From: Datisca glomerata
Taxonomy: Eukaryota > Streptophyta > Magnoliopsida > Cucurbitales > Datiscaceae
NCBI GenBank assembly: GCA_003255025.1
Contig: QANY01003844.1
Coordinates: 124,001 to 188,000 of the forward strand
Reading direction: 5' to 3'
Length of the DNA stretch: 64,000 nt
Shown here piece after piece: positions 12,396-25,007 of the stretch. The stretch's first letter is position 1, and each line of letters begins with the position of its first letter. The notes beneath the pieces are model-generated. The model was not told the origin of the DNA, ran no database searches, and saw only the letters and a program-made list of their open reading frames with translations. Both the position numbers and the translations under genes were made by a program.

Positions 12396-13183
12396 ATTAA
12401 AATCAATCAGAACACATTATAATAGATTTTTCAATACAATGAAAATCAAACTCATAGTGAAATCAAAGTCACAAATTGAGGTACAGAACAGAGACAAATA
12501 AGTTGCAATCACTACAATAATTAAATAAACTAAAAAATTAGGAAAATTACAATAAACAATTAACTAAACAAATTAGCTACCCATATTCTAACTATCTATT
12601 AAATTAGCTACACATATTCTAACTATTTGACTATTAAATTAAATAAACTAAAAATTAGGAAAATTGCAACAAACAATTAATTATATTCTTAATTAGCTTA
12701 CAATAAACAAACTAACCATATTCTTACTTTGGCATAAATGAACCAAAAGTGCCAATCAACATGTTAAGAATTTTAGATAACATAGCTAAGTATAATGAAT
12801 TAATATTAACAAATTTTCTTAGTGCAAAGAATTAATATTAACATACATGGTAGCGTCTGTGAGTATGATCTTACTTTTGTTTTCTTTGAAAATTTGGTAT
12901 TAAAATTTGCAAGTGGGGGAATCAAGCATTGCCTTTGACATTTAGAATAGAAATATATATATATGAGAATCACATACCGAGTGTGTAGTTCTGTGTAAAC
13001 CTAATTAAATTTATAATAAAATTTACTTTGTCTCTCCCTATCTATATACCCCAATCAACATGTTGAGAATTTTATATAAATTTATAATAAAATAGTAACC
13101 AATAATGTGCCAAAATCTATTGAAAAAGTTCAGAGGGAAGTGGGGAAGAGAGAAAGCTTGTTGTAGAAAGAGATATGGAGATT

Positions 13184-13440
13184 GTAGAGAGAGAGAGAGA
13201 GGGAAGAGGGGAAGAGAGAAAAGCTTGTTTGCAGAGAGAGGGAGAGGGAGATTGTAGAGAGAGAGAGGCGAGAATCGAGTATGTACCTGTAGATCGTGGA
13301 AGAGCTTGTGGTGGGGGAGCTTGCAGTGGAGAAGCTGACGGTAGAAAATCACGGTGGAGCGCGTCGCCTGTTTTTGAGAGAGAGAGGGGGGGGGGGAAAT
13401 CGCGCGGGTTTGGGCAAAAGGAAAAATTAGGGATTTAAAA
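13184..13440 (+). repeat. GA-rich low-complexity tract in CACTA element
   Basis: Repeated GAGAGAGAGA and GAGAGAGGG runs separate two nearly identical blocks ending in AAATCGCGCGGGTT..AAAAATTAGGGATTTAAAAGG (about 13398-13443 and 13520-13565). They form an imperfect tandem duplication in the subterminal region. No gene is present; open frames here are low-complexity artefacts. Confidence 0.6.
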
Positions 13441-13729
13441 GGTTTTTAGCGGCGGTTTTAAAATCGTCGCAAAATGTCAAAAAAACCGCCTCTACACCGA
13501 TGTAGAGAGAGGGAAAGGGAAATCGCGCGGGTTAAGGCGAAATGAAAAATTAGGGATTTAAAAGGTTCGTAGCGGCGGTTGCAAAATGTCATAAAAAACA
13601 TCGCTACTCGTAAAACATTTGGCGACGACTTTTAAAAACTACAGCCAAAAAGTTTTGCCTTTTTTTTTACCGGCTGTTAGCATAACTGCTGCCGTGAAAT
13701 CGCCAGGGAAAACCATTTTTCTTATAATG

Positions 13730-14340
13730 ATTACTCGCAAATAATTGGTAGCTTGATGTATATCATGAATTGCACAAGGCCTGACATAGCCTATTCAGTA
13801 AGAAGGCTTGCAAGATATATGAGTAATACTGGACGTGATCACTGGGATGCATTAGCCACGGTGCTCATGTATCTTAAGTACACTATTGACTATGAATTAC
13901 ATTATATGATACACCAACCTATGTTGAAGGGACTTAGTAATGCTAACTGGATATCTGACAGTCTAAAAACTAAATCCACGAGTTGATATGTCTTTACCCT
14001 ATGTGATGAAGCTATATATTGGAAGTCTATAAAGCAGACTTGTATAACTCGTTCAACTATGAAAATAAAATTCATAGCATTGGACAAGGCTGGTGAAGAA
14101 GCTGGATAACTTAGAAATTTTTCAGAAGACATTCTAGTGTGGCCAAAGCCTGTGTCAGCCATATGCACATACTATGATAATATGGCTAATACCTTTAGAG
14201 CAAAGAATAATGTGTCTAATGGTAATTCTAGACACATCAGACGCATAAATAATATCATTAAACAATTACTCTCAAATGGTGTGATTTCCGTTAACTTCAT
14301 TAGCTCAAAGGAAAATTTGATAGATTCTTTAACAAAATGA
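13730..14340 (+). pseudogene. Copia RNase H region, continuation after CACTA insertion
   Basis: This resumes the Copia frame interrupted at 10249. It contains IIGSLMYIMNCTRPDIAYSV followed by RRLARYMSN (about 13741-13830), the conserved block after Copia RT. Next come the RNase H region (ANWISDSLKTKSTS, followed by an in-frame stop at 13984) and its C-terminal part (HIRRINNIIKQLLSNGVISV followed by NFISSKENLIDSLTK, about 14235-14337). Stops at 13984 and 14108 break it. Joined in order, the two halves show where CACTA landed: between the RT thumb/connection and RNase H. Confidence 0.8.
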
Positions 14341-14970
14341 CTATCGAAAGAACTTATAAAGCTGACATTGAGGGGAATGAGCTTAAAGCATATTCAATGA
14401 ATCATTCAGGTGGTAACCTAACCTAGTTGATTGGAGATCTTAAGATCGAAGTTCAATAAGCAAACTAGTAGGAATGATTCACAATAACACACAAAGAAAC
14501 TTTGTTTCTTTCCATTCCTATGATGTAACGAAAGTGTGTTGTCTGTCGACGTTGAAAGGTATACTTATTATTTGATAATATTAATATCTTTCTTGTAAGA
14601 AGAGTATAAACAAAATTCTCTTAATCACTGTCACCTATATGAGAGTAGAAGTGGGGTCGCTTCTATGAGAGAGTGCAAGGCTCAATCTCTCTAAAGCTCT
14701 CAGGAAAACAAGATATGTTCAGGACCAGAATGAACAAAACCGTATGAACTCGAGCGTATTAAGATGAGTTGTATGTGAGATTCATTGTCTTGGTTTACTT
14801 TGGAGGAAGAATAGTTCAAGAATGTTATTCACTATATTTTAGAGTAAATCCAATAAATCATCATTAAGATAAGTTCAAGTCCAAAAGACACATCTTTTTA
14901 TGCAAAATTCATATGCTTCTTTCTCCTGATGTCGTTGTTGTCTTAGGGTATTTTCATTCATGTAAGGGAT
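14341..14970. other. Copia 3' untranslated internal region
   Basis: Non-coding stretch between the RNase H end and the 3' LTR. GTAAGGGAT just before the LTR could be a weak polypurine tract. No other feature was seen. Confidence 0.5.
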
Positions 14971-15804
14971 TGTTAGAGCTTTGAAACTTTATAAAGTAAA
15001 GCTAAGTGTGTGTGAATGAATATAAAGAAGAAAGAATGGGTTAAAAAGAGCCAAAATCCCACATTGCTTAGGTAAAAGATAGAGGTGTGGTTTATAAGTC
15101 CTTACCTTGGGATTTGGGGCATGGCCCCGTGGGGCACTCCCAATTTGTAGGGGGAGTGAGGACTTAGATAGCACACAAGTATCTCGCATACATGTGCGCG
15201 TGTGCGGTCGTCGCTACCGTTCGTCCCGCCAACTTGGCACGACAGGACCCGACTAAACTTGACCCGGTTCGGTCCATTTGAAGCTCTATATTTTTTCCAC
15301 ACGTTACATTATGTATCACGATAAAGAAGTTTAGAGATAGAAACTGATGTCTTTCAACTGCACGTGATAGATAGCCACTCTGTGTCTATAGGTGAACGGG
15401 GTGGTTTTCTATACAAAAAACTGACGCCCTTTAATATATAATAAAGCATAAACCATATATATATAGTCGTTAAGATTTTTTATTTTTTCCCTACTGTTTT
15501 AGAGAGTTCATTTTCGGAGAAAAAAATATTGTTTCGAGTTCAGTAGCGATTGAAGCATTCGTTTATTAAGTCTCTAATCACGATAGTCGTATCTTGCAAT
15601 GACATTCACCGTAATCTCCAAACAAACCATGGAGAGTGGAATTCGTCTTTAGGTCTTTGCTTTGCAAGCCTCTACCGATTTCTTTTCTGTTCTATAATTT
15701 CCTGTTTTAGAGTCTGTAATCTCCTGTACTGTTAGTTTTGAGTTTGTAATTTCTGGTTTAATCTAAGCATTTCTAAGTGTTGTTCTATCCAACTATGGTT
15801 TTCA
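14971..15804 (+). repeat. 3' LTR of Copia element
   Basis: It starts TGTTAGAGCTTTG and ends near ATGGTTTTCA. It is the uninterrupted counterpart of 5548-7041. The two differ at many positions and by indels, so the element is old. Because it ends about 360 bp upstream of the importin start codon in the same orientation, LTR sequences could influence that gene. Confidence 0.8.
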
Positions 15805-16166
15805 GAGAGTAAACATGAGAAAAGATATTAAGAGTTAGAGTAAAAATAATTTAAAGTTTGTGGCTGTAAATTATTAAACATCTAAAGTTTATGGGTGCAA
15901 TTTGAATTTAATATTTTTCTTTTTAATAATAATTGTCTTTCAATTTAAACCCTAACCGTCAATTTAAACCCTAACCGGCAATTTCGTTTGTGACACTGAC
16001 TCAGTTGGTCTTCCCTATAAATCATTGCTTGCTTTGAAAACGGTCGTCTTCTCTGTCCAATACGCTGAAGCGGGAAAACAGAGTTGCAGACGAGAATCAG
16101 AGAGCGCGAGCAAAAGAGGTTCGATTTTGGACTGAAGCTACTTCAGAGTTTTCTCTCGCTTCTGAA
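15805..16166 (+). promoter_or_regulatory. putative importin-9 promoter and 5' leader
   Basis: Between the Copia 3' LTR and the start codon lie two head-to-tail 19-bp units (15941-15959 and 15960-15978), each containing the telo-box core AAACCCTAA, followed by a third partial CAATTT. A TATAAAT box is at 16016-16022, 145-151 bp before the ATG. This places transcription start near 16045-16055 and gives a leader of about 115 nt. Telo-boxes are a known promoter element of plant translation and cell-growth genes, usually with other motifs. Their role here is inferred. Confidence 0.6.
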
Positions 16167-19100
16167 ATGGCGAATGTGGCCGATCAAGATCAGCAATGGC
16201 TACTCAACTGCTTGTCCGCCACCCTCGATACCAACCACGAGGTCCGCTCTTTTGCTGAAGCTTCTCTAAATCAGGCGTCTTTGCAGACAGGTCGCTACCC
16301 AGTATTTTGCTCAACTATGGCTAGCTACCTTTATAAATATTGATCTTTCTAGGGAATACCCGTATTTTAAATGCATGAACTAGTGCTAACGTAGTTTTTT
16401 GTATGGAAGATGAATTGATATACAAGTAGGCTTGTGTTTACATTCTGTGTGGTAATTAAGTATAGATTTTTGCTTCAGGTGCTGTATTTTATTTTCGCAT
16501 TTTGGGGTTAAATGATAAAATAGGCTGTCTCATGGGTCTGTCTCTATTTGGTACATTTTCTTTGGGTAGTTTTGTCTTTCGGTGAAGGCATGGCTTTAGG
16601 CATCCTACCGAATACTTGGCTTAAGGCTCCAATACATATATTTTTCATTGCAGTTGAATACTTGTCTCTCTTTTGGTCCTCTATCCGACATTACTATTTG
16701 ATTTTCTTGACTAGTATTTGTTGTGTCTAACACGAGGGTCAGTTGAGGAATATGTACTAAAAGAAACTTTAAAACTTTATCGGGCTATTTTTGAATATTG
16801 AAATTAGACAATGAATACTTGCAAGCAAAGCCCTTGTACTGTGTGTTCCTTATGTGCGCCTACAATTATGATTTGCTACATGACACATATCATTATGGTG
16901 GATGGCTTGTAGATGAACATGCATATATACAACAAAATCACGTGTTGATAGGATAATAAATCTGTATCATAATGAAACAATTGGATAAAAAACTTATAAC
17001 ACTGATAAAAGAATAAAATCTACAAAAAATGTAGTCATGAGATATTACGAGTGTCTGACTAAATATGATGCTTGTATGCCAACTTCTGTGACATCTTTGA
17101 ATTGATTCATTATAGTTTCAGCGTTTCTCATTTTGCTACTTCTCAATGATGTTCTCTATCCTCTATATGGCATTAATTTTAAAAATTCCCAAGACAACTT
17201 ACTTGACCAGGATCAACTAGGCTCGGTTATTTTTATACCTAATTATAGTGATCTTATTTTTATATGAATAAGGGTTGATTAAATGTCAATTCAAAATGTG
17301 CGCTCAATCAGCTCCTCACTACATTACGGAGAATCTAATCTTGATTTTCTGATTGTCATTAAGGTTTTGGAAGTGCATTATGCAAGGTTGCCGCAAACAG
17401 GGAGCTTCCATTGGGATTGCGCCAGATATCCTTCACAAGCTATCTTATCATGTTTACTTATATTTACTGTGATCTTTTCTTTATTTTCCATCTCATTATC
17501 ATACTGTCATAATTCAACATGCAAGCAGACTCCTCCTCCTCCTCCTACTATTACTATTGGAAAAAAAGAGTCTATATTGCATACAGGATCTTAGTTTCAT
17601 TCTAAAGGGGTTATTGTATTTCTCAACTCCAATGATTCTTTTGTTTATATGGATTCATACCTGAAATCTTGGTCATTCAAGATATCTAACAACCATAATG
17701 AAGAGTAGATATCTCACTAAATTTATATAAAACTGCTTTTTCATCTAATGTCCAGCTCCTCATCCTTGACTTGTTCTTTTCCATATCCCATCCAGTGCAT
17801 ACCACTCTAATCTGCAGAGCCGCTTAAAATTTATGTTTTGATCGGTTAAGGAATAGATCAATCATGATTTTCATCTTTGTTTCCAGTTTCCAACAGATGT
17901 TAGATGAGAATAAGCAAAAGTAGTGATGCATGAGAGTGAATTGTAGCGGATGTGCCCAAGAATCAGATCGATTCTTGTTATTCATCTTTAGTTTCACCAA
18001 GTATTAGATGAGAGGAAGCAAAAAAGGTGTTGCATGTGTACAGATGATGCACCAATTTCTTGCTCAGAAATACTCTCTTTACTTATGTCGTCTTCTAATT
18101 AAGGGAAGTCTGAAACAGTGAAAGAGAAGTAGCAGGGGACAAAGAAGAAAACGAAGGGTATAGTGGCGTGAGATATCTGATGAACAATCTTGATTTCAGG
18201 TCCGGAGCTATATAAAAACAGACGATGGGATTATGAAATATTTATATACATTTTCTTTTTGTTTTTCCCATCCTAAAATTCATTTCATTCTAAAGGGGTT
18301 GGCGGATTAGAATCCAAGACCGTTTGATCATGGAGTTCCATTGGTGAGTGCTGGGCCAAGCTGGTCAGCTAAAAGAAATAGTTAGGAGTACATGTTGCAT
18401 ATCAACTGTTCATTGATTTTGATTTTCAACATGGAAGGATTGCATAACTTGTGAGATTTAACACGCTTACCTAGCTGCAGTACTTCTTAAGCAGTTCATT
18501 CACAAACACTGGCAAGAGGGCGAGGAGTCGTTTGAACATCCTGCAGTTTCTAGTGATGAAAAGGTATATTTGTATTTCATCTCGGCGCAATGTGCTCCTC
18601 TTTATTCTCACTTCATCCTCTTTGCCTGCATGGAAATCCCTTGGGTCTAGGTTTCCTCTTCTGATTGAATGTAGTTTGTTGAAGCTGAAAGTTAAAAAAT
18701 CCATTCTATTTGAGTTAGTTCCTGATGCTTCTTTGCATTAATGCCTAATGGCCATATGGGTGTACATGTTCCTAGAAAATCAAAGCATTAAGTCTACGTC
18801 TCACCATTTGCATAATGGCTTCTGGAAATCCAAAAGTTGTTGGAGTCACTGGAGCATGATTCATAAATAGAACAATAAAAAACTTCCTATGAGAAGCCAT
18901 AGAACAATAAGAATGATTCATTAATAAATCAACAGTGCAAAATAAATAAAGGGTAGAACTAAAATGAAAAAACAAATTGAAATTATTGTGTTATGTTAAA
19001 TCTTTTGAGATTTAAAAAGGACTTTTAAGTCCTGTACATAACCTATATAAAAAGACTGGTTGAAATACATTTAATGGTGGAGAAAATTAAAAGAAAGCTA

Positions 19101-22100
19101 AGGGAAGAGCGGCACTACCACATTCTACAATGAACATGAACACTATAACATAGAAAAAAGAAGAAATCAAATAAAATTAAGGGGTCTGATAAAAAGGAAG
19201 TTCTTTATTTCCCAGAATAGTATAGGCTGTATATATAGTAATTTCTTTATTGTATATTTTTTTCATTATTGTGTCTGATTCTATTTTTGGATTGTAGTTG
19301 ATTCTCCTAGGAATAGCCAGATAGCTAGTTTTTTCCTTATAGTTCCCTGTACATCTTCAGAATTAATCAATAGAAATATTAAGCAATTATTTCCAAGAGT
19401 CAGGGGGGCACCAATGAAAAGACGCCCCTCGCTGGACACTATTCCAACTCTAAATACATAGGAGATACATTAAATAGTCAAGTTCTTTTCATTTGCATGG
19501 GACCACAATCTCCAAGTCACAGAGAATTTCTTATTTTCCATCAAGAATGTAAGGGGAAGGGGTGAAGAAAATAGGAAATATGAAGAAAGATTTGAATTAT
19601 ATGAACTAAGTAATAAACAATGTCTTATATTGCTTGATTCTTAATGGGAAATAAAAAGTAAATGTAAATCCTTACACCTTGACTTGTTGAGAGGGGCTAA
19701 AAAATTATAACATTTATGATGTAATCTATGGGACTGAATTTGTAATTCGGTTTTTAATCTTACTAAACCATTATGACCAAAATCTAATTAAAATTTGATT
19801 TTCTTAAACCAAATTTTATCCTATAAACGCTATCAGAAATGCTCGGATCCGTTTGGACAGAACAATTTAAAAGTATTATACATTAGACCTTACTGTCCAG
19901 AAAAAAAATTAAAAGGATGGATCTAAATTTTGAACACCCCTATTTGGTCGTGCAAAGCTGGTTGTATATTATTTGGTTCAGGCTGATATATAGTGGAATC
20001 TTGATCCTAGCTGAAGCATAGCATCTCATTAGGTGACTTTATAGTTTCAGTATTCCAGCAGATGCTATCTAGGATGCATATTTTATTTGTGTATGTTTGT
20101 ATACATTAGCATCAAAGCCACCTTCAGCCATATTATGTTTACTAATTTGTTGGTACTTCATTCATAACTCTGGGCAATAGTAATTGGTTATATAATATTT
20201 TTTTATTTGATTAACATTATAATTATGGTTCCTGGCTCTCCAAATTGCAAAATAACGGTGCATTTGTCAGTCTATAAATATTTATTGAATTACGAATATC
20301 TGATATTTTATGGCTCTTTTTTTTAGCAAATTCTAAGTATACACTGCATCCTGCCATTTCTAATGATTGCATAGGTATATTTATCAGGAAGTCATACGCA
20401 AGCTTCTTTTATTGTCATTGGATGACTCTCATAGGAAAATATGTACAGCAATTAGTATGGCTGTGGCATCAATTGCAGTATATGACTGGCCTGAAGATTG
20501 GCCTGATTTATTGCCATACCTCCTGAATCTGATCAATGACCAATCAAATTTGAATGGAGGTAAGATATGTGTTTCTGTCCTTTTTGTTTTCGGTGCTCCG
20601 TAATATATGACAATTTAAAATGATTGTAGAATGAATGGGGATTAACTGTCTGATATGGGTTGATAGGAAAATTTGTCAACCATATTTTCATTTTACTGAG
20701 ATGATAATGATCTTGAGTTTGTTTATATACCTGGATGAATGATTCTCTTGTTTGGTTCATTTTCTGTTTTGGGTAATACTTTTGTTTCACATTTGTCCCT
20801 TTTTATGACATTTTCAGTGCATGGAGCTCTAAGATGCTTGGCTCTTCTATCCGGCGACTTAGATGATAAAATTGTGCCCAAACTAGTACCTGTTCTTTTT
20901 CCATGCTTGCTTTCCATTGTTTCAGCTTCTGAGGTTTGTGTTATGTACATATTTCTCCATATACCTTCTTTTGAGAAGGCTTTTTGTTAATAATGGTATT
21001 ATTACTAAAGTTGCTTTATAATGGTGGGAGAGTGATGGCTTTGATTGTTTTTGTCAATGTATTTAGATATAATTGGATGTACTTTTTTGCTGTTCAAGAA
21101 ACCAATTATTATTGGTTGGAGTATGGCATGGTAGACATGTTGTTAACAAGTCCTTTATTGAATCTTTGAAGATATTTTGACTTATCCAGTATGGAGGATG
21201 ATGATAAAATGACTTGGGCTTAAATATACTTTCCCTCCTGGCTCCTCTAACTATCAACATTTGACTCTTTAAAGTTTAAAGAATGAACTTCGAAAAGGAT
21301 CAATTGAAAATATCAATGGTATTCATGTTTAAACAAAATGACAAAAAGAGGAAGGTTCTTTCTCAAAATTCCGCAATGTATTTCCATGCGGCTAAATACG
21401 AAACCTCCCACCTTAAAGATAGACTATGGTTTGGGTTGGATTTTCTTTTAGGGCAAAATAGACAATGCCTAGATTCTTTGTTTTTGTGTCTGATAACATG
21501 GGTAGGCCAGACATGTGTTTATCTAACAGTTTATAATATATGTACTTATAATCTTCCCAGGAACTTACGTTCTTGCGAGAGACACTTTCATTATATACAG
21601 TCTCCAATCATGAGGTTTCCTTTTGCAGATTTATGACAAAAATTTCCGGGCGAAGGCCCTTTCAATTGTCTATTCTTGTACCTCCATGCTGGGAGTGTTG
21701 AGTGGTGTTTATAAGGTACCTCGTGGGAACCTAAAGTTGTAAGCATTTGGTGCTAGTGTGGTTAAGCAAACATGTTGTTTAACATATAAGACAATTATGA
21801 TCAGGCAGAGACAAGTGCTCTTGTAATATCTATGCTCAAACCGTGGTTGGACCAATTTGTAATTATCTTGAGTCATCCTATGCAATCAGAAAATCCTGAA
21901 GACTGGAGCATTAGAATTGAGGCAAATTGACGCTTTTTCCTATTGAGTTTTGCACATGTATATTGTTTGTTTTGACAGAATAAATGATGAATTGTAGTTT
22001 CTTTATTTTTTTTCTTATTAGGTTTTGAAGTGCTTGAATCAGTTTGTTCAGAATTTCCCGGATCAAACAGAAAGTGAATTTAATGGTAAATGGAATACTT

Positions 22101-24957
22101 AAATTCCTTGATTCTTCAAGTTCCAATTTTGTAATTTCTTATTAATTAATGGTTTATTTTTCGAATAAAAGAATTTCATGATTTTTTAAGTAGTACTTTA
22201 GTGACAACTTTATTATTTGGCAGTTATTGTAGGGCCGTTATGGCAAACATTTATGTCGACTCTAAGAGTGTATACAAGATCATCTGTTGAAGGTAATGAA
22301 GATCCCTATGAAGGAAGCTATGACTCTGATGGTAATGAGAAAAGCCTTGATTCTTTTGTGATCCAGGTAAAGATCCATGGTATTTCTGGACAAAAAAATT
22401 ACTTAGAACTTCCCCGCCATTTCATGTGATTTAAGTGAGGCTTGACAGCTTTATCTTAAGAAGATATACTCTGTTCTTTCCCTAAAAATCTTCTCTATTC
22501 AATCAAGTCAGACCACAGCAATTCCTTGTCCCCCTTGTAAGGAGTTGAGAGTGGTGAAGTTTACATATCTTGTGATCAATTAAATGGGTTTAGGTTTTAA
22601 CTTGAAGGATATCCCTTGGTCTTCTTTTATTTGACAATTGGAATATGTTATGGTTGTAATTTGCTTTGTTCTAGTTTTTTCAGTTTTCAGTTTTTTGCTG
22701 TGTTGCTCATCCTCCAAAATCTGTTATCGTACTCTTTTTTCTTTTCATATAACTTTTCTGTTTCCTATAAAAACATGTCAAATAACTTGAAGATGTTATC
22801 CAAATAGTTTACTGCTCAAATGCATCTGACCTGGACTTTGAACATCATCAATGAGTTGGTATCCCTATTGAGGTTGCTGTTATTGATACAAGATGGAGAG
22901 AAGATGTAAAAGGGAGAGATGAGGAGGAGAGAAACACTGGGGAAGATGAAATAGATCATAGGAAGAGAGGAGAAGAGGAGTAGAAGGAGAACAATAGGAT
23001 AATCTAGTTGATGCCAATTTTGATACAAATACTTATTTGTTCAGTACAGGGCATTGTATTGGTAATACCGTAATTGGAAATGTGAATCATAATTTGATGG
23101 GAACAAGACATCTTAGATAATAGTAGAACTTTTAAAATTGAAGAAACCCATTAAACTTTTCGCCCGATCAGAGAAGGCAGATTGGGTATACGGGAATTTG
23201 ATTAAACAGAATATCTCTCTGACTAGCAAATGGCTTTGGAGGCTTCCTTTGGAAACTGAATCTTTATGGCATTCTATCATAATCAGCAAATATGGGCTCC
23301 AGGTCAACGGTTAGGATTCTAATTCGGCTCGGAACACTTCTCGGTGCAATCCTTTGAAATTCATCTCTTAAGGTATTGATCGGTTCTCCACTCTTGTCAC
23401 TTATAAAGTGGGTCGGGGGGATAGGGTTAGGTTTTGGGAGGATCCTTGGATGTCTAATACTCCTTTTGTTAGTAAATATTCGAGGCTATATCGTTTGTCT
23501 AGTCTTCATAACACCCTGATTGTTTCCTTTCGGAACAAAGATTCCTCTTGGAATTTCCACTTCTTTAGGAACCTCATTGATAATTAGGCTGAGGAGCTTG
23601 CTTTTCTTCTTGCGTGTCTCGAGTCAATGTCTATAATTTCGTACTTTCCTGATAGGAGAGTTTGGTCCTTGGAGAGTTCTGGTACTTTCACCTGTAAATT
23701 GCTCCTCCCACCTTATTTCTTCTCAACACAGTCAATATCCTTCTAGTGGGTCAGGTTTACCTCCTCACCTTATCTAGAAAGTCAAATCCCTAAAAAAGTT
23801 CAGTTCTTTTGTTGGAGCCTTGGTCATTGTAAGATCAACACTTCTGACATGGTTTAGAAACAACACCCTAACATGGCTTTATTCCCAGGTTTTTCTGTGT
23901 TTTGTGTGGCAAGAACAGTGTGGATATGGACCATATTTTTATTCATTGTCCTTTTGCGAGGGAGCTATGGCATAAGTTGATGCTTAAATTGGATATTATT
24001 TGGGTGTTCCAGAGACGTGTGGATAAACTTTTTTGCGAAGTGTTTCTATTGAATTGGCCAAGGAAGTTGAAGATTCTGTGGTACAAGGGAGTTTTTGCAG
24101 TCCTATGGGGCGGTTGTTCAGAACGGAATAAGAGATGAATAAGAGAACACCGGGTTTTGTGGGATAAGATACATTTTTGGGTTTCTTTGTGGGTATCTAG
24201 ATCTAAATGGTTTAAGGATACTCCTTTAGTTTTGATTAATTTTGATTGGTTGGCTCTTTGTATAGAATGAATTTGTCTTCTCATTTTGGCTAGGATTACT
24301 TGTCCTCGAACTGTACTTTGTACCTATCTTTTTATTAATATAATTTCTGTTCCCTATAAAGAAAACTTCTAGGAATATAAATAGGATTCATACTTACACT
24401 TTCATTGGGATGGAATTGCTAGTAAATGCATCTCATGCTTAGTTCATTGCTTGTAGGGGTGCGCATAGGATGGTTCGGGACGGGATTTGGGATACTGTTG
24501 TCCTGTCCTGAACCAATCAGGACAAGACTTTCTTGTCCCGTTCCGTCCCGCAAGAGAAAACCCTTGCGGGACACGGCGAACCATCGGGACAGGCTGCCTT
24601 TGGGCCTACTGTGTTGAGCTGGTTAGGACTGGGCTTTAAAAGAAACTACTTCGCTAAATCTGAACTTAAAACCAATCCCAACCCCCTCTTTTCTCTGCTA
24701 AATCTGAACTTAAACCAATTTTAATCATTATCCTCCATTAAAATGCATTCAAGTTTACTCAAATTTAAACCAAGAAAACCTAAATCTAAACTTCAAAACT
24801 TAACAAAAAAAACCATAAATCAAAACCCTAAATCATAACTTAAGGACAAAATTAAGCACATTAAACACAAAATAACACTAAATCATAAATAATCGGACTG
24901 AAAAGGAAATCTAACCCGAAATCAGAAATGTTGACTAGAAAAGTCAGAAATGTTGAC

Positions 24958-25007
<50 letters not shown>

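Larger units (their letters stand above)
10250..13729 (-). mobile_element. CACTA (En/Spm) DNA transposon, defective
   Basis: The left end GACTACAAGAAAAAC and the reverse complement of the right end CATTATAAGAAAAATGG are degenerate forms of the CACTACAAGAAAAA terminus of plant CACTA elements. Subterminal arrays rich in GCGGCGGTT and related motifs occur at 10270-10560 and 13440-13690, as expected for this superfamily. The inside carries minus-strand remnants of both standard genes, a TNP2 transposase and a Ptta/En/Spm (Transposase_24-like) protein. The flanking triplets are AGT and ATT, so the three-base duplication is imperfect. The element lies inside the Copia pol region, so it inserted after Copia. 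Confidence 0.85.
5548..15804 (+). mobile_element. Ty1/Copia LTR retrotransposon (decayed, with nested insertions)
   Basis: Two related LTRs (5548-7041 and 14971-15804) enclose gag-pol remnants in Copia order: gag, zinc knuckle, protease, integrase, reverse transcriptase, RNase H. The flanking five bases are AAGAG on the left and GAGAG on the right, a 4/5 match that could be a target duplication. Two later insertions enlarge it: about 0.64 kb of unrelated DNA in the 5' LTR, and a 3.5-kb CACTA element between the RT and RNase H regions. Numerous stops and frameshifts show it is dead. The element ends about 360 bp before the importin start codon. Confidence 0.85.

Noticed and set aside
20367..20603. 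Open frame starting MHRYIYQEV as a gene
   Set aside because: It contains importin exon 4 in frame, but its first codons and its end lie in introns; the real exon is 20388-20559.
24426..24724. Two overlapping frames with GTCCC-coded repeats as proteins
   Set aside because: They arise from the repetitive end of the hAT-type element.
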